From: Paucisalibacillus algeriensis
GTDB taxonomy: Bacteria; Bacillota; Bacilli; Bacillales; Amphibacillaceae
Assembly: GCF_000577245.1 (NCBI RefSeq)
Contig: NZ_CBYO010000011.1
Span: 310,001-374,000 of the forward strand
Length of the DNA stretch: 64,000 nt
Direction: 5' to 3'
The first letter of the stretch is position 1. Each line of letters begins with the position of its first letter. This document shows positions 44,751-53,545 of this stretch, in pieces. The notes under the pieces were generated by a model. That model was not told the origin of the DNA. It searched no databases and saw only the letters and a list, made by a program, of their open reading frames with translations. Both the position numbers and the translations under genes were made by a program.

Positions 44751-46289
44751 CTACTCCCCTTCTTCTCTACTATATTTCTTCTTCTTTTCTAATAAATCCT
44801 GAAATTCTTGTTCTAAATTCGGATCTGGATTTATGCTTAATCTACTTAATACTTCAGATAGTCTTGTTTCTATGACCATTAGATCTTGTTCTGTTTCATC
44901 CATTACTTTTGGCTGATAGCTTTGGTATGAATTGTAATCCCCTTCTATTAACTCCATCGTCTGACTCTCTATGGATATAATTTTTGTTGCAGTTTTTTCT
45001 ATAAATCTTCTATCATGGGAGACAAAAATGACAGTTCCTTTATATTCACTAATCAAAGACTCCAATGCTTCTACCGCATCAATATCCAAATAGTTTGTCG
45101 GCTCATCCAATATAATGGTGTTTATATCGCTTAAGAAAATTTTGGCAAAGGCAGCCTTTACTCTTTCTCCTCCACTGAGAACTTCTACTTTTTTATATAC
45201 ATCATCTCGAAAAAAATGCAGTCGAGCCAAAACAGTTCGTACTAATGACAACTCCTGAGAAGATGTTGCTTTAACATTCTCTAAGATACTCTTATCTGGG
45301 TCTAAAATATCCAGATTTTGACTGAAGTATCCCATCTTCACAGCCGGAGATACCTCAATGCCTTGCTCAGTTGAAATAAGTTTTTTGATAAATGTGGTTT
45401 TTCCTACACCATTATTGCCGATAATGGCCACCTTATCACCTGCATGTATATAAAACCTAGCTTTTCCCCATAGTAAACGATCCCCTATCCATCCTTCCAG
45501 TTCTTCCACACGAATAATTGCCTTATTACCTAGTATTGCTTCATTGACAATACCCATATTTAACGGAGGATCCTCTTTTACTTTCTCCACCCTTTCTAGT
45601 TTTTCTAATCGGGTTTGTATAGCACTAGCAGTTTTCTCCATTTTCTTCTGTTTTTTTGCATAAAAAGGATTTCGAGGACTTCTCGAAGCTTTTGCTGCTT
45701 TTTCCTTCTTTAACCCAAGTGCATTCTCTAATTGATGCTTCTTCGTCATATAGTTCTTATAATTCTCATCCTGTTTTGCTATTTCTATTTCTTTTTGTTC
45801 ACGATATGCGGAATAGTTGCCGTTAAATGTCCTTACTTTTCTTTCATTTACTTCCCATATTTTATTACAAAGGGAATCTATAAAAGCCCGGTCATGTGAG
45901 ACAATAACAACTGCCCCATTCCATCTCTTTAACTGACGTTCTAATTTCTCAATATGCTCTTTATCCAGATTCGTGGTAGGTTCATCCGCAAAAAGGATTT
46001 CTGCCTTTCTTGAAATTGCTTCATTAATATACGTTTGGGTTACTTCTCCACCACTTTTTGTCGTGTTGGTATTTTTTAATTGAGGTAGCAACTCCACACT
46101 AGCCTCTGAGTGTACAGTACCAATATATTTGTCTTCATTTCCAGATAAAATATTTAATAAAGAAGTTTTTCCACACCCATTCTTACCAACAACACCAATA
46201 AAGTCACCTCTCTGTATTTGTAATTGCTCTACATGTAACAGTTCCCAACCATCAACTTCATACCTAATATCTTTAGCTTCTAATAGCAT
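44751..46289 (-). CDS. ABC-F ATPase, probable ribosome-protection (antibiotic resistance) protein
   Basis: A 512-residue ABC-F protein with two ATP-binding domains and no membrane segments. NBD1 has Walker A GKNGCGKTS, signature SGGE and Walker B ILFADEPTTNLD; the linker (about 180-245) is basic and coiled; NBD2 has GNNGVGKTT, LSGGERVK and IILDEPTNYLD. A short C-terminal coiled extension ends the protein. Compact size and short NBD1 signature region resemble VmlR/Vga/Lsa-type ARE ABC-F proteins that displace drugs from the ribosomal peptidyl-transferase centre. The leader with terminator and mini-ORF supports drug-induced expression. Which drugs is unknown. Confidence 0.88.
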   Translation of the reverse strand: MLLEAKDIRYEVDGWELLHVEQLQIQRGDFIGVVGKNGCGKTSLLNILSGNEDKYIGTVHSEASVELLPQLKNTNTTKSGGEVTQTYINEAISRKAEILFADEPTTNLDKEHIEKLERQLKRWNGAVVIVSHDRAFIDSLCNKIWEVNERKVRTFNGNYSAYREQKEIEIAKQDENYKNYMTKKHQLENALGLKKEKAAKASRSPRNPFYAKKQKKMEKTASAIQTRLEKLERVEKVKEDPPLNMGIVNEAILGNKAIIRVEELEGWIGDRLLWGKARFYIHAGDKVAIIGNNGVGKTTFIKKLISTEQGIEVSPAVKMGYFSQNLDILDPDKSILENVKATSSQELSLVRTVLARLHFFRDDVYKKVEVLSGGERVKAAFAKIFLSDINTIILDEPTNYLDIDAVEALESLISEYKGTVIFVSHDRRFIEKTATKIISIESQTMELIEGDYNSYQSYQPKVMDETEQDLMVIETRLSEVLSRLSINPDPNLEQEFQDLLEKKKKYSREEGE

Positions 46290-46401
46290 GTTTTCACCCC
46301 ATTTGTTTTATAAAACTTGGCATTCGAAAAGCCTTTTGACGAATTCCTTAATTGCCCTTATATAGGCGGGAAAGGTTTTTATGCTTTCCTATCTGCCAAA
46401 T

Positions 46402-46435
46402 AAAAAAGCCCCCTACTCACGAAGAATAGGAAGCT
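46402..46435 (-). terminator. Attenuator terminator in ABC-F leader
   Basis: On the minus strand AGCTTCCTATTC (46435-46424) pairs with GAGTAGGGGGCT (46418-46407), with some G-U pairs, and runs into TTTTTT. It is 115 bases before the ABC-F start. A downstream segment GATAGGAAAGCAT (46393-46381) can pair alternatively with the left arm. Confidence 0.75.
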
Positions 46436-46469
46436 AAACCATACCAAATAAACAAATGTTCAGAAACAT
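46434..46469 (-). CDS. Leader peptide (uORF) upstream of ABC-F gene
   Basis: An 11-codon frame MFLNICLFGMV whose TAG stop overlaps the first two bases of the attenuator stem. AGGTAGA lies about nine bases before the ATG. Regulatory uORFs with a terminator are known in front of vmlR and erm-type genes, where a drug-stalled ribosome prevents terminator folding. A TATAAT (minus strand, 46491-46496) lies so close that its transcript would barely include the ribosome site, so another promoter upstream is possible. Confidence 0.5.
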   Translation of the reverse strand: MFLNICLFGMV

Positions 46470-46496
46470 TTTGAGTGTCTACCTGTACAGATTATA

Positions 46497-46753
46497 ATCC
46501 TATTCAACGTGTTTCGAATAAATTGCATGCTAAAAAGTGGGCTTCTCCCATATTTTTCAAGTACAATTATTCAACTCACGATTTACAATAGGATTAATTT
46601 AACATCTGCTTAAGGTAACACCCTTTCGAATTTACTTAGGTTAACTATAAAATAATCCATACTTGTCTGTCAAATTTTAGATAAATTCACAGTCGCACCA
46701 TGCTAGAGATATGTTAATTTTCCCTATATAGATGGGCATAGATTTCTATATAT
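46497..46753. other. Intergenic region between ABC-F leader and MCP terminator
   Basis: About 260 bases with no gene. It presumably carries the upstream ABC-F promoter; candidates on the minus strand are weak. A small symmetrical element AAAAAGTGGG-cttct-CCCATATTTTT (46533-46557) sits in the middle. Nothing else recognised. Confidence 0.4.
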
Positions 46754-46785
46754 AAAAAAGGATAAACCCTTTTTATGATTTATCC
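46754..46785 (-). terminator. Terminator of MCP gene
   Basis: GGATAAA/TTTATCC (46760-46766 and 46779-46785); on the minus strand it is followed by TTTTTTATA. Confidence 0.75.
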
Positions 46786-46800
46786 TCTCTTTTTCTAAAT

Positions 46801-48525
46801 CTATAGTTTAAATTGACGAACAAGTCCGTTTAATTCCTCTGCAAGTTTTGCTAAATCTTCGGAACTCCTTGCCATTTCTTCCATTGAACTACTTGTTTGC
46901 TGAGTAGAAGCTGATGTTTGTTCAATTCCAGCTGCTGATTCTTCTGATATAGCTGCTATTTCTTCTACAGAAGTATTCATTTCTTGAGTGGTTCCAGCAA
47001 TCTCTATAAGATTCTGCTTTACGACTATTATACTATCGACCATTTCTTTAATGGCTTGGCTAATATCATCAAATGTTTCCTTTGTATCATCAATTTGTTT
47101 GGTTCCCTGTTGCACTTCTTTATAACCCGTTTCTAATGAATTGGTAACAACACTAGTTTCATTTTGAATCTTTTTCACGATTTCCGTAATGTCTGTGACG
47201 GATATTGCTACCTGTTCTGACAATCTTCTTACTTCATCGGCAACTACCGCAAACCCTTTTCCATGCTCACCTGCACGTGCTGCTTCAATTGCCGCATTCA
47301 GGGCAAGCAAGTTAGTTTGATCAGCAATGTCACGTATGACCGAGACTAGCTGGCTAATTGCTTTTGAGTTTTCTTCTAATCCGCGAACTTTTGATACAGC
47401 ATCTTTCACTATCGAATCAATTTGATTCATTTGGTTCCCAGAGGCTTGCATTAAATCATTCCCCTGATTAGTCAGACCTACTACAGATTCAGAAAAACGT
47501 TGAATCTTTTCTCCATTTTCATTCGCCTCTTGAACGCTCGTATAAAAACTTTGCATGGTATGGGTTAAATCACTCGCTCCATCTGCTTGTCGTTCCGATC
47601 CTGAGGCTAACTCCTGCATAGTTGATGCTACTTGTTCCGCACTTGCTCTTACCTCACCTGCAGACTGCATCAATTCTTCACTCTGTGCCGTTACAGTATC
47701 TGATACTGTTGATACTTGTTTTATAATATTTTTTAAATAAGCACTCATCTTACTCATAGAAGAAGCTAATTGTCCGATTTCATCTTTACCAATATAGTCA
47801 ATATCAGCTACCGTCAGGTCCCCTTCTGCAATTTGATTGCTTACCTGAACAACTTTTTGGAGATTTCGAGATATCGCACGGCTAATGAAAACAATTAAAA
47901 ACACCCCAACTACAATTGTAACGATTAGAAATATGAGCTGTGTGGTTAATGTTTCCCGTTGATTTTCAATCGCACTGTTGACTGCGTTTTCTCGTTCCAT
48001 ATCCACTGATTCCACTAGTTGATCCAGCAACCCTATTGACTCTTCCCTAAGATCATTTGTTTGAATTAGAAATGACTCTGCTACATCCATATTGCCATTT
48101 TGGATTGCTGATACAATATAATTCGTAAACATTCTATACAGTTCTTGATTGTTGGAAGTTACTTGTTGGTATATTTCTTCCTGCTCTTCTGATTTCAAGT
48201 TAACCTTAACCTTGCTTGCTAAATTATTATATTGAACCTGATTTTCTTTAAATGTATCTACTAAACTAGGATCCTGTACTTGATAGTATGAAACAATGTA
48301 TATACTCATGTTACGTGTTAGTGAGCCCATTTCTGATATATCCATTGCAATATCACTTTTATACTCCAACTCTTCTATATCTTTTCCAGTATTGATAATG
48401 GAACCCGATACCAGTATTGATGAACCAATAAATAATAAAATGACAATTGCAAACGTGAGGCCATACTTCCAGCCAATTCTTATATTACGCAAGTTCAGTT
48501 TTTTCTTTCGAGACTTCTTCCCCAT
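46801..48525 (-). CDS. Methyl-accepting chemotaxis protein
   Basis: A 574-residue transmembrane chemoreceptor. Basic N-terminus, TM1 (about 20-42), an extracytoplasmic four-helix-bundle sensor (about 43-192), TM2 (about 193-215), HAMP (about 216-270) and a methyl-accepting signalling domain whose conserved hairpin tip reads [18 protein letters not shown], with E/Q-rich methylation helices on either side. It modulates CheA through CheW. GGGGGA precedes the ATG. The ligand is unknown; the sensor shows no Cache motif. Monocistronic; no che genes nearby. Confidence 0.95.
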   Translation of the reverse strand: MGKKSRKKKLNLRNIRIGWKYGLTFAIVILLFIGSSILVSGSIINTGKDIEELEYKSDIAMDISEMGSLTRNMSIYIVSYYQVQDPSLVDTFKENQVQYNNLASKVKVNLKSEEQEEIYQQVTSNNQELYRMFTNYIVSAIQNGNMDVAESFLIQTNDLREESIGLLDQLVESVDMERENAVNSAIENQRETLTTQLIFLIVTIVVGVFLIVFISRAISRNLQKVVQVSNQIAEGDLTVADIDYIGKDEIGQLASSMSKMSAYLKNIIKQVSTVSDTVTAQSEELMQSAGEVRASAEQVASTMQELASGSERQADGASDLTHTMQSFYTSVQEANENGEKIQRFSESVVGLTNQGNDLMQASGNQMNQIDSIVKDAVSKVRGLEENSKAISQLVSVIRDIADQTNLLALNAAIEAARAGEHGKGFAVVADEVRRLSEQVAISVTDITEIVKKIQNETSVVTNSLETGYKEVQQGTKQIDDTKETFDDISQAIKEMVDSIIVVKQNLIEIAGTTQEMNTSVEEIAAISEESAAGIEQTSASTQQTSSSMEEMARSSEDLAKLAEELNGLVRQFKL

Positions 48526-48701
48526 GTTTAATCCCCCAAGTATGTATCTAATGCATTAAAAAAACTATTCTATTTGAATAGCTATCTCTTCATCATATTG
48601 CAAGCAACAATTATTATACTAATTTTATACGATAAGTTACTAAATTACAACAGAACTCGACAAATGGCAACAGAGCCTTTATTTCTTTCTCACCAAGTTT
48701 A

Positions 48702-48732
48702 AATGCCAGTCAACGCTTAGCTAACTGGCATT
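48702..48732 (-). terminator. Hairpin after Tyr-rich protein gene
   Basis: AATGCCAGT (48702-48710) / ACTGGCATT (48724-48732); on the minus strand followed by TAAACTT, so a weak U tract. Confidence 0.6.
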
Positions 48733-48744
48733 CACTAGTATCAT

Positions 48745-49104
48745 TTAACTCCACCGTAAAGCTACCATTAGTCTGCAACACTCCGTATCTTTAACCTTCG
48801 AAATAAATTCCATCCTTAACCCATCTGGATTAAAATTAACATTAATATCCGATGTTACTCCGAGTGATTTTATTAGTCGCTCTACCTCATCCATATTCGA
48901 CTTTTGTGCGGACTCCATGACTTTTTTGCTAAATTCCTCTGAGTCTGCAAACTCATCTAGCACGATACTTGCTTCCTTCATTAATGTACTTGTTTCTTGT
49001 GCAGATTGATGTAAATAACCCGTATTCACATCAGGATATTGACGATGTATTTGGTTAGGATATGGGTATACCGGGTAAATATATACTGGGTAATAATAAT
49101 ACAA
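48745..49104 (-). CDS. Tyr/Pro-rich N-terminus protein, unknown
   Basis: A 119-residue protein beginning MYYYYPVYIYPVYPYPN, a Tyr/Pro-rich stretch, followed by a helical, acidic middle (about 40-85) and a C-terminal stretch NVNFNPDGLRMEF ... CCRLMVALRW. A longer frame from an ATG at 49137 has no ribosome site; GGGGGAG sits six bases before the TTG at 49104, which I take as start. Tyr/Pro-rich tails are common in spore coat proteins of Bacilli, so a spore-surface role is possible but not shown. No family recognised. Confidence 0.6.
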   Translation of the reverse strand: MYYYYPVYIYPVYPYPNQIHRQYPDVNTGYLHQSAQETSTLMKEASIVLDEFADSEEFSKKVMESAQKSNMDEVERLIKSLGVTSDINVNFNPDGLRMEFISKVKDTECCRLMVALRWS

Positions 49105-49257
49105 TGGCCGCTCCCCCTTTTCACTAGATTTTTCCATACAACACTATATGCAAAAAACTATTTTCAGGGATTAATTACTATGTGTTTATCTATCTTATCC
49201 ATTGATTAGAATCTAGAAATCCCCCTCATACAAATCACCCACTTGTATAAATTTCCA

Positions 49258-49300
49258 TTGATAATCTAATTTTAAAAACATATAATAAGAACAAACGTTC
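49258..49300 (+). promoter_or_regulatory. SigA promoter with LexA (DinR) box
   Basis: TTGATA (49258-49263), 17 bases, TATAAT (49281-49286), then GAACAAACGTTC (49289-49300), matching the Gram-positive SOS box GAAC-N4-GTTC. The box covers the expected transcription start, so LexA would block initiation. Confidence 0.88.
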
Positions 49301-49319
49301 CTCTTAGGTGGTGAAACAA

Positions 49320-50570
49320 ATGGATTATTCCACTTTTCCACGACATGATGTTCTTTGTATTGATATGCGTTCTTTTTATGCTAGTGTCGAGGCTGTTAAA
49401 TTGGGGCATGACCCAATGAAAACCATGCTTGCAGTGGTTGGTGATCCAAATAGATCCGGAAGTATTGTTTTAGCAGCTTCACCAGCTTTAAAAGAAAAAT
49501 ATGGTATAAGTAATGTCAGTCGTTTTTTTGAATTACCAAATGACCCAGAAATTCATATTGTTCCGGCACATATGGCCGACTATCTCCAGGTCTCCGTAGA
49601 AATCACCAGACTCATTAATCAGTATACCCCCAAAGAAGCTATTCACCAATATTCCGTGGATGAAGTCTGGGTAACACTGAACGGGCTTGATAAGCTATTT
49701 GGCACACCTTTAGAAATTGCTAAACAAATTAAACGCGATATCCTCGATAATTTTGGCATTACCTGTTCTATTGGTATTGGGGATAATAAATTTTTAGCGA
49801 AGGTTGTAATGGATTTACACGGCAAAAAAGTTGGAATTGCAGAGTGTCGCTATGAAGATGTAGAAGAAAAGCTTTGGCCTTTCCCCGTTGAAAAAATATG
49901 GGGAATTGGAAGTCGTATGAAGCGAAATTTAAATCGCATGGGCATTATCACCCTTGGTCAGCTCGCAAGATTTGATCTAGAGCACCTCAAGAAACGGTTT
50001 GGTGTCATGGGGGAACAGCTTTATTGGCATGCATGGGGAATTGATTTAAGTCCTGTATTTGGAGATTTTGTTAAACATGAGCAAAAAGGGTTTGGGCATG
50101 GTATTGCACTCCTAAGGGATTATACGAAGGATGAAGTTGCTGTTTGTATATTAGATCTTTGTGAAGAAGTCTGTCGTAGAGCACGAACAGCTGGAAAAAT
50201 AGGTAAGACAATACACCTTGGAATTGCCTACTCTAAAGAAACTGGTGGTGGATTCTCTCGCTCTAGATCTATCCCGATTCCTACTAATGTCACGATGGAT
50301 ATATATCATATCTGTATGCAGCTTTTCGGGGAATTTTATGATGGTTATAGCAATATCCGCCATGTCTATGTCACACTGGATAACCTATATGATAAAGCTG
50401 AAACACAATTAAATTTATTTGAAGATCGCTCTAAACGAACTGATATCGGCTATGTAATGGATGCCATCCGCGAAAAATATGGAACAACTGCCATTCTCCG
50501 CGCCAGCAGCTTCACCGACGCTGGAGTTACGCTAGATCGTAGTAAAAAAATTGGTGGACACTATGCTTAA
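49320..50570 (+). CDS. Y-family DNA polymerase (UvrX/YqjW type), SOS-inducible
   Basis: A 416-residue translesion polymerase. The palm has the first acidic motif CIDMRSFYASVE and the second SVDEVWV (SxDE); the fingers, thumb (IWGIGSRMKRNLNRMG helix-hairpin-helix) and little-finger domain follow. This is closest in length and style to UvrX/YqjW (PolY2) rather than DinB/YqjH; the C-terminus has QLNLFED, which resembles a beta-clamp-binding motif. Two GTG codons precede the ATG at 49320, which is eight bases after AGGTGG. A LexA box at the promoter shows SOS control. Confidence 0.92.
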   Translation: MDYSTFPRHDVLCIDMRSFYASVEAVKLGHDPMKTMLAVVGDPNRSGSIVLAASPALKEKYGISNVSRFFELPNDPEIHIVPAHMADYLQVSVEITRLINQYTPKEAIHQYSVDEVWVTLNGLDKLFGTPLEIAKQIKRDILDNFGITCSIGIGDNKFLAKVVMDLHGKKVGIAECRYEDVEEKLWPFPVEKIWGIGSRMKRNLNRMGIITLGQLARFDLEHLKKRFGVMGEQLYWHAWGIDLSPVFGDFVKHEQKGFGHGIALLRDYTKDEVAVCILDLCEEVCRRARTAGKIGKTIHLGIAYSKETGGGFSRSRSIPIPTNVTMDIYHICMQLFGEFYDGYSNIRHVYVTLDNLYDKAETQLNLFEDRSKRTDIGYVMDAIREKYGTTAILRASSFTDAGVTLDRSKKIGGHYA

Positions 50571-50601
50571 ACGCCCTCAAGAGTCCCTTTTTGAGGGCGT
50601 T
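50570..50601. terminator. Hairpin between polymerase and coaW
   Basis: AACGCCCTCAA (50570-50580) / TTGAGGGCGTT (50591-50601), 11 bp, between convergent genes. No clear U tract on either side. Confidence 0.6.
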
Positions 50602-50639
50602 AAGTGTATAACGAAACAAAGCAAACAAAAACATGTCAC

Positions 50640-51443
50640 TTAATCAATTAATGCCCCAACAGCGCCTGCATGCGACCCTTTTTCTAGAAAAATAGGCTCA
50701 TAAGACATCGTATCCTTAAAACGACTAAGAACATTCTTCAAAGCAATATTATTTACCAATGTACTACCTACAAAAACAATCCGACTAACTTGTTTCAACA
50801 TCGCAGCTTGACCAGCAAGCAAAATGATTGTCTCACCAATTAACTGCATTACACTCGCTAAATAATCATTCTCATTAGCCGCTTCATTTAGATGAACTTT
50901 TCCTAAATTTGCAGCTGTCAAATCACCAAAAATTGGTGGCTCATTAGGTGCGTATATATCTCGAACTAATAAGTCACTATTTCTGTTATCCCCTATTTCT
51001 GCCATAGCAGTATACGAAGAAAAGTCATTTTTTCCTGTAATTAGATGGCCCAGCCCCATTAAGGTTCCTCCACCAATCCCACTACCTAATATACGTTCAA
51101 AAGAATCTGATTTAACATGGAATATTGAGGTCCCCGTCCCAATATTTACTAAAATAAAGTCCTCGTGTAGGATACCCATCTCCTGTACTAACAAATAGCG
51201 AGTTCCGTTCGTAACCGCGTGAAACTCCTCAACAATATAAGATTCATTAGAAAGTAGATTCTTTAGTTGACCAGCTTTTCCACCAGTTATTACTAGTTGT
51301 GCATCAGGTGCTAATATCACTAACCATTGTGCTACTTTTTCTAATTCAAGATTAGAAAAAGTTTTAATATGTAGTTTCCCTTGTTCCTGATAAGAAACTT
51401 TAACAAGTGAACCTCCAGCATCTATTCCAATTTTACGTATCAA
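50640..51443 (-). CDS. coaW: Type II pantothenate kinase
   Basis: A 267-residue ASKHA-fold kinase phosphorylating pantothenate, the first step of CoA synthesis. The ATP-binding motif GIDAGGSLVKV is at the N-terminus and GTGTSIFHV plus GSGIGGGTLMGLG, typical of staphylococcal-type CoaW, follow. Type II enzymes in Bacilli are resistant to CoA feedback. Some Bacilli also carry type I or III; none is in this window. AAGGGGGGA precedes the ATG. Confidence 0.93.
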   Translation of the reverse strand: MIRKIGIDAGGSLVKVSYQEQGKLHIKTFSNLELEKVAQWLVILAPDAQLVITGGKAGQLKNLLSNESYIVEEFHAVTNGTRYLLVQEMGILHEDFILVNIGTGTSIFHVKSDSFERILGSGIGGGTLMGLGHLITGKNDFSSYTAMAEIGDNRNSDLLVRDIYAPNEPPIFGDLTAANLGKVHLNEAANENDYLASVMQLIGETIILLAGQAAMLKQVSRIVFVGSTLVNNIALKNVLSRFKDTMSYEPIFLEKGSHAGAVGALID

Positions 51444-51654
51444 ATTGTTCCCCCCTTGAAAACACTTTCCATTTTCAATTTACATGAACAGGTTAAAAAA
51501 GAAAAGTAGAGCGAATTCTGTTACCCATTTTTTGCAATGAAAATGTAATAAACAAATAGTTTGACCACTGGTTTAATCAACATGAAAATCAGGAAATGGT
51601 ACATAGTATAACTAGATAATTAATTTGAAAAGTGTACAAGGAAGGAATGTTTTC

Positions 51655-53244
51655 ATGAACGCAAAACTTATCGATTGGCCTACTTTTATTGGTGCACTCG
51701 TAGTTTTACTAGCCGTTACATTACCTTTAATATTTTTTCCAGAAGCAGGCGCTCAAGCGATTAATTTTGCAAATGACTTCTTAACTGGAAAATTTGGAGT
51801 ATTGTATTTATCGCTAGGAATATTCGCATTTATATTTTTGCTTTATGTCGCATTTAGTAAATATGGAAAGATAAAATTAGGTAAACGCGGTACGGAAAGA
51901 GAATTCGGTTCTTTTTCTTGGGCAGCCATGCTATTTTCTGCTGGTATTGGATCAAGTATCTTATACTGGGGAATGATTGAATGGGCTTATTATTACCAGG
52001 CTCCTCCATTTGGTGTTGAACCAAAGACCAAAGAAGCAATAGAACTTGCCGCTACGTATGGCATATTTCACTGGGGACCGATTGCATGGGCTATCTATAC
52101 GCTCCCTGCTTTACCAATTGCTTATTTTTACTATGTTCGAAAAAGTCCTGTCCTAAAAATCAGTGCTGCATCAAGGCCGATTATAGGAAAGCTTGCAGAC
52201 GGTCCCTTGGGTGTAGTCATTGATGTGTTGTTTATCTTTGGATTATTGGGCGGTGCTGGAACTACACTAGCCCTTGGAACACCCATGATTGCTGAAGGTG
52301 TACATGACATTACTGGTTTACCAGTAAACTTAGGACTGCAATCTGGAATTATGCTATTATGTACGATAATTTTTGCAATAAGTGCATACTCCGGATTAAA
52401 TAAAGGTATAAAGGTTTTAAGTGATATCAATATATGGCTTGTACTATTTATTTTAATTTTCATCTTTGTCTTTGGTCCCACAGTATTTATTAGTGAAACA
52501 ACGTTTACCAGTCTTGGTATTTTATTAGATAATTTCTTCCATATGGCGACCTGGTTAGAGCCTTTGGCACAAATAGACGGCTTTCAAGCTACAAACTTTC
52601 CAGAAACATGGACTGTGTTTTACTGGGCTTGGTGGACGGTATATGCCCCTTTTGTTGGACTTTTTGTAGCAAGAATCTCATGGGGTAGAACAATACGTGA
52701 GATGATTTTTGGAACATTAATATATGGAACATTAGGCTGTATATTGTTTTTTGGGATTTTAGGTAACTTCGGTCTGTATCTGCAGCTTACAGGCACATTT
52801 GATGTAATAGGATTTATGAATGAATTTGGTGCACCTGCAGCCATCATCGAAATCCTTCATCAGCTTCCAATCTCAAATTTTATTGTTATTGTCTTTACGA
52901 TATTAGCAATTGTCTTCCTCGCCACAACGTTTGACTCCGCTTCCTATATATTAGCCGCTGTAGTTCAAAAACACGTCCCGGGTGGTGAAGCATTACGTTG
53001 GAATCGCTTATTTTGGGCATTTGCCTTATTATTGCTTCCACTTGTACTCATGTTTTACGGAGATTTACAAGCATTACAAACAGCTAGTATAGTGGCAGGA
53101 TTTCCAGTTATGTTTATTATGTTATTACTCGCGATGTCCTTTATAAAAGCTGCAAATACAGATTTAAAATCATTAAAAGAATATCGCTCCCCTACAATTT
53201 ATATCAATAGAAAGAATGCAGAAGATAAACATGATCTAAAATAA
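51655..53244 (+). CDS. BCCT-family osmolyte transporter (OpuD-like)
   Basis: A 529-residue Na+-coupled carrier for betaine, choline or carnitine, with 12 helices. Diagnostic BCCT elements: SAGIGSSILYWGMIEWAYYY (helix 3, normally with a longer glycine run), and FYWAWWTVYAPFVGLFVARISWGRT (helix 8, substrate-binding Trp residues). Upstream AAGGAAGGA; the first ATG there is out of frame and stops at once, so the ATG at 51655 is the start. Substrate is likely glycine betaine or proline betaine (inference). It fits osmoadaptation together with the Ktr channel. Confidence 0.93.
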   Translation: MNAKLIDWPTFIGALVVLLAVTLPLIFFPEAGAQAINFANDFLTGKFGVLYLSLGIFAFIFLLYVAFSKYGKIKLGKRGTEREFGSFSWAAMLFSAGIGSSILYWGMIEWAYYYQAPPFGVEPKTKEAIELAATYGIFHWGPIAWAIYTLPALPIAYFYYVRKSPVLKISAASRPIIGKLADGPLGVVIDVLFIFGLLGGAGTTLALGTPMIAEGVHDITGLPVNLGLQSGIMLLCTIIFAISAYSGLNKGIKVLSDINIWLVLFILIFIFVFGPTVFISETTFTSLGILLDNFFHMATWLEPLAQIDGFQATNFPETWTVFYWAWWTVYAPFVGLFVARISWGRTIREMIFGTLIYGTLGCILFFGILGNFGLYLQLTGTFDVIGFMNEFGAPAAIIEILHQLPISNFIVIVFTILAIVFLATTFDSASYILAAVVQKHVPGGEALRWNRLFWAFALLLLPLVLMFYGDLQALQTASIVAGFPVMFIMLLLAMSFIKAANTDLKSLKEYRSPTIYINRKNAEDKHDLK

Positions 53245-53342
53245 TCTTATCCTGAGAAGCTATCTATCAATGCTCCCCTTTTTTCATATTAATATATATT
53301 TGATTTGATAAATTAAAGTTTCAAACTTGCTAAAAATGATAA

Positions 53343-53526
53343 GAGACTGGGACAAATAAAAGTTTAAATTGAAAACCTGAACTATTCGCCAAATCAGCTC
53401 CGGAAATATTCGGAGACTCCTTTAAAAAGAAGAACGCTTTTTCTCACGAAGTTGTTTCGCTGTCGGAGCGAGTCCTATCATATTAGTTCGGATTTTCATT
53501 AATTAAAACTCTTTTGTCCCAGCCTC
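53343..53526. repeat. MITE-like repeat with GAGrCTGGGACAAA ends
   Basis: A 184-bp element beginning GAGACTGGGACAAA and ending TTTTGTCCCAGCCTC; the ends are inverted repeats with one mismatch (GAGACTGGGACAAA / GAGGCTGGGACAAA). It contains no gene. Elements with these ends are found in many copies in Oceanobacillus/Virgibacillus-like genomes and in lactobacilli; the copy number here cannot be seen. It may also terminate transcription of the genes around it. Confidence 0.7.
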
Positions 53527-53545
53527 AAATTGTATTTAAGTATAA

